From the NCBI GenBank assembly GCA_003221895.1, contig QHUJ01000131.1:1-64000 (forward strand): a stretch of DNA of 64,000 nucleotides, written 5' to 3'. The notes under the pieces are model-generated. The model had not been told where the DNA came from, searched no databases, and saw only the letters and a program-made list of their open reading frames with translations. The position numbers and the translations under genes were made by a program. Of this stretch, positions 54,861-64,000 are shown in pieces. Position 1 is the stretch's first letter. Each line of letters starts with the position of its first letter. This stretch comes from Gemmatimonadota bacterium (GTDB taxonomy: Bacteria > Gemmatimonadota > Gemmatimonadetes > Gemmatimonadales > GWC2-71-9).

Positions 54861-55603
54861 CTAGGCTGCGCCGGTGCGCACAAGCTCGGCCCAGCCGTGC
54901 GGATCGAGCGACGCGCCGCCGACGAGTACACCATCCAACTCCGGTTCGGCCAGCAGCTGGGCGACGTTCTTCAAATTGACGCTTCCGCCGTAGAGGATTC
55001 GGACGATGCCCGGCGCGTGCTTCGCGAGCCAGGCGCGGATCTCCTTATGGACGTCCGCGGCGTCCTGCGGCGTCGCGTTGCGGCCCGTGCCGATTGCCCA
55101 AACAGGCTCGTAGGCCACCGTCACACGGCTCTGTCCCGCCGCCCTGCCCGCCAGCGCGGCTTCGAGCTGGCGAGAGATCACGGCGATCGTTTCGCCCGCT
55201 TCGCGTTGGGCCAACGTCTCGCCCACGCACAGAAGGGGACTGAGATCGGCCGCCAGCGCGGCCGCGACCTTCTTGCCCGTCTGCTCGTCGGTCTCGCCGA
55301 ACACGTGACGTCGCTCCGAGTGGCCCACGAGCGTCATGCGAGCACCGGCTTGTGAGGCGATCGCTCCCGAGATGGCGCCGGTGAATGCGCCTTTCGGCTC
55401 CCAATAAATATCTTGAACGCCGACGGCGATGTTATCGTGACCGGCGACGCCCCGCGCGACAGCTTCGACCGATACGGCGGGGGGAAAGAACCAAACACCA
55501 CAGCCCCGCGGCAGCTGACCGGCCGAGAAGAACGACCGCAGATACTCCCGCGCTTCGAGCGGTCCGATGTTCATTTTCCAGTTGGCGGCGAACACGCGGT
55601 ACT

Positions 55604-55607
<4 letters not shown>
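54861..55607 (-). CDS. tpiA: triosephosphate isomerase
   Basis: FAANWKMNIGPLEAREYL, LVGHSERRHVFGETDE, VAYEPVWAIGTGRNATPQ, ILYGGSVNLKN. Confidence 0.97.
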
Positions 55608-57810
<2,203 letters not shown>

Positions 57811-58566
57811 TTAGGTGAAGTCTGGAATTGCCGCACGCGCGAATGTGAGGCCGTTGATTCGCGTCGCCCCGGCCTGCTCTAACGCCCTCGCTGCCTCGGC
57901 GAGCGTGGCGCCGGTGGTAAATACATCATCGACCAGAATCAATGTGGAATGGGGAATGCGGAATGCGGAATTGACGCCTTGAGTTCCATTCCACATTCCC
58001 AATTCCGCATTCCGCATTTCAAACGCCCCCGCCACGTTCGCCAGGCGCGTCTCCGGTGTCAACGCCGTTTGTGTCGGCGTTTCACGCGTCCGGACCAGCA
58101 CGTCAACAAGCACGGGAATGCGCCACGCTCTCGCGAGCGCCCGCGCCAGGATCTCGCTCTGATTGTAACCGCGCTGGCGCAGCCGCTTTGTCGCGAGCGG
58201 AATCGGAACTAACGCCGCCGGTCCGTCGGCAGGAGGCCGCAACGCCGCCATGGCCGCCGCCAAATCGTCGGCGATGCGCGGTAGCCCGCCGTACTTCAGC
58301 GCGTACACGGCCTGCTGCGCTCCCTCGATGAGCCAGGTGGCCGATCGCACCGACTCGAGGGCAGCCGGCCACTTCGTGCACAGGCGGCACGGTCCGAAAT
58401 GCGGCTCCGGTTGGCCGCATCGCTCGCACCAGGGCGGGCGAACGGGGCGCCAGCGCTGCCGGCACAACGCGCAGACGATTCGCTGCGCGTCGCGGTGCCC
58501 GAGCAGCGCATGGCACAACAGGCACTCAGCGGGAAGAAGGAGTTCCTCGACTGCCGCGCTAAACAC
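57811..58566 (-). CDS. ComF family phosphoribosyltransferase carrying an in-frame repeat insertion
   Basis: LLPAECLLCHALLGHRD, CALCRQRW, CERCGQPEPHFGPCRLC, YNQSEILARALA, LILVDDVFTTGATLAEAARAL (PRPP loop); GTG start inferred. Confidence 0.9.
   Translation of the reverse strand: MFSAAVEELLLPAECLLCHALLGHRDAQRIVCALCRQRWRPVRPPWCERCGQPEPHFGPCRLCTKWPAALESVRSATWLIEGAQQAVYALKYGGLPRIADDLAAAMAALRPPADGPAALVPIPLATKRLRQRGYNQSEILARALARAWRIPVLVDVLVRTRETPTQTALTPETRLANVAGAFEMRNAELGMWNGTQGVNSAFRIPHSTLILVDDVFTTGATLAEAARALEQAGATRINGLTFARAAIPDFT
57941..58018. repeat. 78-bp imperfect palindromic GGAATG-type repeat inside comF
   Basis: Perfect inverted repeats: 18 bp (57955-57972 with 58001-58018) and 12 bp (57941-57952 with 57986-57997). 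Confidence 0.9.
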
Positions 58567-59383
58567 GCAGCGCGCGATTGACCGCGGCGCGCATGACTTC
58601 GACCGGCGGCGCGTGATCCGGGAAGAAGCGCGCGAAGGCCGCCGCGCCCTGCTGCACCAGCATCTCCCGGCCGTCCATCGCCACGATGCCTCGCTCGCGC
58701 AGCGTGTGAACCCAGCGCGTCTCACCGGGCGAGTACACGAGGTCGAGCGCTCTTTGCGCGCCAGGGATGTGGTTCACGTCGACCGGCAAGGGATCGTGCC
58801 CGGCGAGCCCGAGCGGCGTGGCGTTGATCGCGACGTCCACTTCGACCGGGCCGCCCGCGACGTGCGCATCCGCGCCGATGCCGCTCGCCCACGCGCCGAA
58901 CTCTCGGGCGCGCGCGGCGTCGCGCGAGCGCACCCACAGCGCCGCGCCGCGATCAACCGCGACGCTGGCAACCGCGCGCGCCGACCCACCCGTTCCGACC
59001 ACGAGCCACCGCCCACCTTTCTCCGCCACGCCGATCTGCGCCAGCGCCTTCGTGATGCCCACGACGTCGGTGTTGTCGCCCACCAGGTCGGTGCCGTCCG
59101 TCCAGAACGTATTGCAGGCGCCGATGCGCGCGCACACATCCGTTTTGCGCGACACGGATCCTTCGACCGCCTCTTTGTGGGGAACCGTGACGTTGCCCGC
59201 GCCACCGGTGGACCGCTGCGCCGCGAGGAACGCCGGCAACGCGGCGGGCATGACCCGAACCGCGACGTACACCGCGTCGATGCCGAGCGCGCGGAAGGCG
59301 GCGTTGTGCATGGCAGGGGAGAGCGAGTGGGCCACCGGATCGCCGATGACCACCAGAAGACGCGTCTTAGCGCTGATCTCCAC
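58559..59383 (-). CDS. aroE: shikimate dehydrogenase
   Basis: VIGDPVAHSLSPAMHNAAFRALG, NVTVPHKEAV, VVGTGGSARAVA, INATPLGLAGHDPLPVD. Confidence 0.94.
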   Translation of the reverse strand: MEISAKTRLLVVIGDPVAHSLSPAMHNAAFRALGIDAVYVAVRVMPAALPAFLAAQRSTGGAGNVTVPHKEAVEGSVSRKTDVCARIGACNTFWTDGTDLVGDNTDVVGITKALAQIGVAEKGGRWLVVGTGGSARAVASVAVDRGAALWVRSRDAARAREFGAWASGIGADAHVAGGPVEVDVAINATPLGLAGHDPLPVDVNHIPGAQRALDLVYSPGETRWVHTLRERGIVAMDGREMLVQQGAAAFARFFPDHAPPVEVMRAAVNRALRV

Positions 59384-59837
59384 GCTTGCTTTCGGCGGCC
59401 AGCCGTTCCGCCACGGCGGCGGCGAGGGCCTCGAGCTCCTGACAGGTATCGCGGTACACGTCGAGATCGCCGCCGAAGGGGTCGCTCACTTCATCGGCTC
59501 CGCGGCCCGCATATTCGCCCAGCACGAAGACGCGACCCTCGCCGCCCAGCTCGTCGACGCGGGCGCGATGATGACGCGCCATGGTGAGAATCAAATCGGC
59601 CTGCTCGACGAGCTCCCGGGTGAGCAGGCGAGCGCGATGGCCGGAGAGATCGAGTCCCCGTTCCAGACCGACGAGGTAGGCGCCTTCCGATGCGGGCGCG
59701 CCGTCCCACGCCCCGGTGCCCGCCGACGTGACGTTCACGTCGAGCCCTCGCTCCTTGAGGGCGCGCTCCAGCAGCACGGCCGCGAGCGGGCTGCGGCAGA
59801 TATTGCCCGTACAGACGAACAGGACGTGCTGAGTCAT
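59367..59837 (-). CDS. low-molecular-weight protein-tyrosine phosphatase family
   Basis: VLFVCTGNICRSPLAAVLLERAL P-loop; VSDPFGGDLDVYRDTCQEL. Confidence 0.92.
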   Translation of the reverse strand: MTQHVLFVCTGNICRSPLAAVLLERALKERGLDVNVTSAGTGAWDGAPASEGAYLVGLERGLDLSGHRARLLTRELVEQADLILTMARHHRARVDELGGEGRVFVLGEYAGRGADEVSDPFGGDLDVYRDTCQELEALAAAVAERLAAESKRGDQR

Positions 59838-60487
59838 GGCGCGAGGCGGCCGACGGCGCGGCGTAATTCGTGAACGCTGAGCGTGCCTTCACGGACGATC
59901 TGCGGCCGCGGTCGCGTGCAGTCAACCACGGTCGAAGGGGGGCGGTTCCCCAGCACCCCGCCGTCGAGCACGAGCAGCGTCCCTTTCTCGACCGGGCCGG
60001 CGAAGTCGCGAGTGATCGCGGCGGCGCCGGGGCCGGGCGGCTGCCCCGGCAAGTTGGCCGACGTCGACGTCAGGGGTCCGCCCAGCGCCGCGACCAGCTT
60101 GGCGATCGCGTGATGCGACGTCCACCGCACCGCGATTCCCCCGTCCGGTCCACGGAGCAGATCGGGGAGGCGTCCCGATCCTCCGGGGAGCACCAGCGTG
60201 AGCGGCCCCGGCCAGAACGCCCGCGCCAATGCGTCAGCGGACGCATTGAACGCCAGGCCGTGCGCCTCAGCCATCGACCGGTCGCTGATCAATAAAAGGA
60301 ATGGCTTGCTGGCGGCCCGGCCCTTCATGGCGGCCAGCGCCGCGACGTCCGCCTGCACGGCGCGCGAGCCGAAGCCATAGACTGTCTCGGTAGGATAGGC
60401 GAGCAGGCCGCCCCCCCCCAGGTGCTTCACCACCTGCGGGATCGCGGCCGCAACCTCGGCGTCCGATAGAAACGGCAACGGTTTCAA
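59834..60487 (-). CDS. L-threonylcarbamoyladenylate synthase (Sua5/YciO/YrdC family)
   Basis: GGLLAYPTETVYGFGSRA, KGRAASKPFLLLISD, FWPGPLTLVLPG, STSANLPGQPPG. Confidence 0.93.
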   Translation of the reverse strand: MKPLPFLSDAEVAAAIPQVVKHLGGGGLLAYPTETVYGFGSRAVQADVAALAAMKGRAASKPFLLLISDRSMAEAHGLAFNASADALARAFWPGPLTLVLPGGSGRLPDLLRGPDGGIAVRWTSHHAIAKLVAALGGPLTSTSANLPGQPPGPGAAAITRDFAGPVEKGTLLVLDGGVLGNRPPSTVVDCTRPRPQIVREGTLSVHELRRAVGRLAP

Positions 60488-61227
60488 CGCAACTCACGCG
60501 CAAGCGCCTCGGCGACCCGAAAATCGTCGGCCGTCGTGATCTTCACATTGTACGGCGAATCGGGGATCAACTCCACCGGAAATCCCGCGCGCTCGCATAC
60601 CTCGGCGTCGTCGCTGGGGGCCGCGAGGGCCGCGCCGTCGGCGGTCGCTTTGGGAAGCTGCGCGTACGCCGCGACCAGCATCTGCCGCGGGAACCCTTGC
60701 GGTGTTTGTGCCCGCCAGATTCGCTCGCGATCGACGGTGCGGACGACCCGCGGCGTCGGGCGTTGTGAGCCGCCCTGCCCTACTTCTTTGAGCGTGTCGG
60801 AGACGGGCACCGCGGCGACCGCACCCACACCGGCGCGCGCGCGTACAATAATGGCGTCGATCGTGCCGCGGCTGACGAAGGGGCGCGCGGCATCGTGCAC
60901 CAGCACGACAGTCGAGTCAGGCGACAGTGCGTCCAATCCCGCGTGAACCGAGTCTACGCGCTGCGCGCCGCCCGGCACGAGACCGAGCCGCTCGCCGCGC
61001 AGCTTGCCGAGCCATTCGGGCGGGCGCTCGGCGTAACCGGGCGGCAACGCGACAATCACCTGGCGCACCTCCGGATGTCCCGTGAAGGGCCGTAGCGCGC
61101 GCAGCAGCATCGGCACGCCCAGGATGGGGCGGAACTGCTTCGGCTCACCCGGCCCGGCGCGAACTCCCGCTCCCGCCGCGACCATGACAACGCCGACGTC
61201 AGGCGGCGAGCCGACGGGTGAGCTCAC
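60484..61227 (-). CDS. ispD: 2-C-methyl-D-erythritol 4-phosphate cytidylyltransferase
   Basis: VVMVAAGAGVRAGPGEPKQFRPILGVPMLLRAL, LVHDAARPFVS, RIWRAQTPQGF, TTADDFRVAEAL. Confidence 0.94.
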   Translation of the reverse strand: MSSPVGSPPDVGVVMVAAGAGVRAGPGEPKQFRPILGVPMLLRALRPFTGHPEVRQVIVALPPGYAERPPEWLGKLRGERLGLVPGGAQRVDSVHAGLDALSPDSTVVLVHDAARPFVSRGTIDAIIVRARAGVGAVAAVPVSDTLKEVGQGGSQRPTPRVVRTVDRERIWRAQTPQGFPRQMLVAAYAQLPKATADGAALAAPSDDAEVCERAGFPVELIPDSPYNVKITTADDFRVAEALARELR

Positions 61228-62581
61228 TGATTCCCTCGAGCCCGATCACCTCGAGGTCTCCGTTGTTGGCCGGGCCGCGCGAGCGCGCTGACAGGAATAC
61301 GCGCCGGAAACCCTGGCGCGCCGCCTCCGCGAGACGCCGCTCGACGCCGGCGACGGGACGAATCTCGCCACCCAACCCGACCTCGCCGAGGAACAATGCA
61401 TCAGCCGGGACTGGACGGTCGTGGACGGTGGAGACAAGGGCGGCAAGGACGGCAAGGTCCGTGGAGGGCTCGATCAGGCGCACGCCTCCGGTGACGTTCA
61501 CGAACACGTCCAGGTTTCCGAACGGGAGTCCGCCGCGCCGCTCGAGCACCGCGAGCAGCAGCGCCAGGCGGCGATGGTCGAGTCCGGTCGCGACGCGCTG
61601 CGGTGTGCCGAATCCCGCCTTCGACGCGAGCGCCTGGATTTCGACGAGCATCGGTCGCGTCCCCTCCATCAGCGCCGTGACCGCCGATCCCGACGCGCCC
61701 GTGCTCCGGCCGGCCAGAAACGCCGCCGCGGGATTCGCGACGGGCTCGAGTCCCGATCCGGTCATGCTGAAGACGCCGATCTCGTCAACCGAGCCAAATC
61801 GGTTCTTCACCGCCCGCAGGATGCGGTGATCGAGCGTCATCTCGCCTTCGAAGTACAGGACGGTATCGACGATGTGTTCGAGCGTCTTGGGTCCCGCGAT
61901 TCCCCCGCCCTTGGTCACGTGCCCCACCAGCAGGACGGCCGGTCCGGACTCCTTCGCGAAGCGCATGAGTCGAGCGGCGCACTCACGCACCTGGCCCACA
62001 TTGCCGGGCGCGCCCTCCAACTCTTCTGTGTACGTCGTCTGCACGGAGTCGAGTAGGACGACGCTCGACTTGAGTTGCGTCGCGTGGTGAATGATGGATT
62101 CGAGCCGCGTCTCGCCGAGCACATGGATGCCGCCCGCGTCTTCCTGGAGACGATCGGCACGGAGGCGCAGTTGATCCGGCGACTCCTCGCCGGAGACGTA
62201 GAGCGTTGCAATCCCCTGACGCTCGAGTCGCGCGGCACACTGCATCAACAACGTGGATTTGCCGATGCCCGGCTCGCCGCCGACGAGCGTCACCGAACCC
62301 GGAACGATCCCGCCGCCGAGGACGAAATCGAATTCGGCGAGGCCGGTGCGCCAGCGCGTGGCAGGTGTCTCGGTGACGGCGGAGAGGCGGATCGGCGGAT
62401 TGTCGGATGGACTGCCCCCCCCCCCTCCCATCTGCCGATCCGGCGATCCGCCCATCCGCCGCTTCGCGACAGGCTCCTCAACCAAGGAGTTCCACGCGCC
62501 GCACGCGTCGCACTTGCCGCCCCATTTGGGCTGGTCGGCGCCACATTCGGTGCAGCGAAAGACCGAGCGGCCCTTATGCAC
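61199..62581 (-). CDS. radA: DNA repair protein RadA/Sms
   Basis: FRCTECGADQPKWGGKCDACGAWNSLVEE, GGEPGIGKSTLLMQCAARL, VKNRFGSVDEIGVFSM; GTG start at 62581 inferred. Confidence 0.95.
   Translation of the reverse strand: MHKGRSVFRCTECGADQPKWGGKCDACGAWNSLVEEPVAKRRMGGSPDRQMGGGGGSPSDNPPIRLSAVTETPATRWRTGLAEFDFVLGGGIVPGSVTLVGGEPGIGKSTLLMQCAARLERQGIATLYVSGEESPDQLRLRADRLQEDAGGIHVLGETRLESIIHHATQLKSSVVLLDSVQTTYTEELEGAPGNVGQVRECAARLMRFAKESGPAVLLVGHVTKGGGIAGPKTLEHIVDTVLYFEGEMTLDHRILRAVKNRFGSVDEIGVFSMTGSGLEPVANPAAAFLAGRSTGASGSAVTALMEGTRPMLVEIQALASKAGFGTPQRVATGLDHRRLALLLAVLERRGGLPFGNLDVFVNVTGGVRLIEPSTDLAVLAALVSTVHDRPVPADALFLGEVGLGGEIRPVAGVERRLAEAARQGFRRVFLSARSRGPANNGDLEVIGLEGISELTRRLAA
62386..62460. repeat. 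imperfect palindromic CGGATCGGCGGA-type repeat with 11-C tract inside radA
   Basis: Left arm ggcggatcggcgga (62386-62399) vs right arm tccggcgatccgcc (62439-62452), 13/14 complementary; C11 at 62415-62425. Confidence 0.75.
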
Positions 62582-64000
62582 TCGCCCCCCCCGGTCCCCC
62601 CGGCCCCCCGCCCCCCGGGGCCTCACGCGCCGTGTAGTTGTCAAAGCGCGTGTATTCCTTCTTGAAGTGCAGCTTCACCGTTCCGGTGGGCCCGTTGCGC
62701 TGTTTGCCCACGATGACCTCGGCGATGCCTTCGATGCTGTCATTCGTCTTCGGGTCCACGGGGCCGTCGTAGAACTCCTGCCGGTAGATGAAGCACACGA
62801 CGTCGGCGTCCTGCTCGATCGCGCCGGATTCGCGCAGATCGGACAGCTGCGGGCGCCGGTGTTCGCCGCCGCGCTGCTCGGGTGCGCGCGACAGCTGCGA
62901 GATCGCCACAACGGGGACGTCGAGCTCCTTGGCCAGCGCTTTGAGCGAGCGGGAAATGTAGGAGATCTCCTGCTGCCGATTCTCAACGTTGCCCGGTCCC
63001 GACATCAACTGCAGGTAATCCACGATCACGAGCGCGATGTCGTGCTCGGCCTTCAGCCGCCGGGCCTTGGAGCGCATGGCGAGCGGCGTGAGGGCCGCGG
63101 AGTCGTCGATCCAGATGGGCGCCGTGCCGAGCAATCCCGCGGCGCGCGCGAGTTTGGGATAGTCATCGTCGCGCAGCTGGCCGCGGCGCAGCCGTTGCGC
63201 GTCGACCAGGCCCTCTGAGCAGAGCAACCGCTGCACCAGCTGATCCTTCGACATTTCGAGTGAGAAGAACGCCGTGGCAGTGTTGTGCTCGATCGCGGCG
63301 TGCTGCACGATGTTCAGCGCCAGCGCCGTCTTGCCCATGGAGGGGCGCGCGGCGATGATGACGAGATCGGAACGCTGAAAGCCGGCCGTGTAGCGATCGA
63401 GATCCGTGAAGCCGCTGGGCACCCCTGTCAACGCGCCCGCGCCCGACTGGAGCGACTCGATGCGCTCCATGGTCGGCCAGATCAGCTCTTTGATGCGGAT
63501 GAATTCCTCGACGCGCCGGAATTGGGCGACCTGGAAGACACGATGCTCGGCGTTATCGAGCACCTCCCCTGCCGTATCATGCCCGTCATAGACGTCCTGA
63601 ATGATGCCCGTGGCGGCGTCGACCAGGCGCCGCAGCACCGCCTTGTCGCGCACGATCTTGGCGTGGTAGTCGATGTTGGCCGCGGTGGGCACGACATCGA
63701 CCAACGCGGCGAGGTACTCCATCCCACCCGCGCGATCCAAATCGCCCCGGCGCGACAGCTCGTCGCGCAATGTCACGGGATCGATGACGTCGCCGCGCTC
63801 GGTCAGCGAGATCATCGACCGGAACAGCAGGCGATGGCTCTCCTTATAGAACATCGTGTCGTCCAGGATTTCGGCGGCTTTCAGCGCCGCGTCCTGGTCG
63901 AGCAGCATCGCGCTTAAGACCGCCTGCTCCGCTTCGTTGCTCCAGGGAGTTTGGCGGCCGGCGTACTCAGCCGAGCGCTCAGTTGGCGAGGAGGCGAGCG
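62574..64000 (-). CDS. dnaB: replicative DNA helicase DnaB (N-terminus runs off the window edge)
   Basis: ARPSMGKTALALNIVQHAA Walker A, VDYLQLMSGPGNVENRQQEISYISRSLKALAKELDVPVVAISQLSRAPEQR; frame open to window end (SPTERSAEYAGRQTPWSNEAEQAVLSAMLL). Confidence 0.96.
   Translation of the reverse strand, partial: LASSPTERSAEYAGRQTPWSNEAEQAVLSAMLLDQDAALKAAEILDDTMFYKESHRLLFRSMISLTERGDVIDPVTLRDELSRRGDLDRAGGMEYLAALVDVVPTAANIDYHAKIVRDKAVLRRLVDAATGIIQDVYDGHDTAGEVLDNAEHRVFQVAQFRRVEEFIRIKELIWPTMERIESLQSGAGALTGVPSGFTDLDRYTAGFQRSDLVIIAARPSMGKTALALNIVQHAAIEHNTATAFFSLEMSKDQLVQRLLCSEGLVDAQRLRRGQLRDDDYPKLARAAGLLGTAPIWIDDSAALTPLAMRSKARRLKAEHDIALVIVDYLQLMSGPGNVENRQQEISYISRSLKALAKELDVPVVAISQLSRAPEQRGGEHRRPQLSDLRESGAIEQDADVVCFIYRQEFYDGPVDPKTNDSIEGIAEVIVGKQRNGPTGTVKLHFKKEYTRFDNYTAREAPGGGGPGGPGGASA

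Overview
This is a 64 kb, high-GC, gene-dense bacterial chromosomal segment. Gene content and order suggest Gemmatimonadota, but that is an inference from memory and was not searched. Almost everything is core metabolism on the minus strand: futalosine menaquinone genes (mqnE/A/C), a fatty-acid cluster (fabF-acpP-fabG-fabD-fabH-plsX-rpmF), sucCD, a 14-gene nuoA-N operon, an sdh/mdh operon, moaDEA, hup-carA-secG-tpiA-pgk-gapA, then comF-aroE-LMW-PTP-tsaC-ispD-radA-dnaB. I found no rRNA, tRNA, CRISPR array, prophage or IS element. The best leads are: (1) an mdh ORF lacking about 60 internal residues, including the mobile catalytic loop; (2) an MqnE with a CX5CX2C radical-SAM motif instead of CX3CX2C; (3) short palindromic repeats of several sequence families lying in frame inside comF, radA, moaE and the signal-peptide region of an M28 peptidase; (4) a trimeric SDH whose only membrane anchor carries a Cys/His motif resembling a proposed membrane-embedded FeS site; (5) carA with no canonical start codon in frame. 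No complete, clearly novel multi-gene system is evident.
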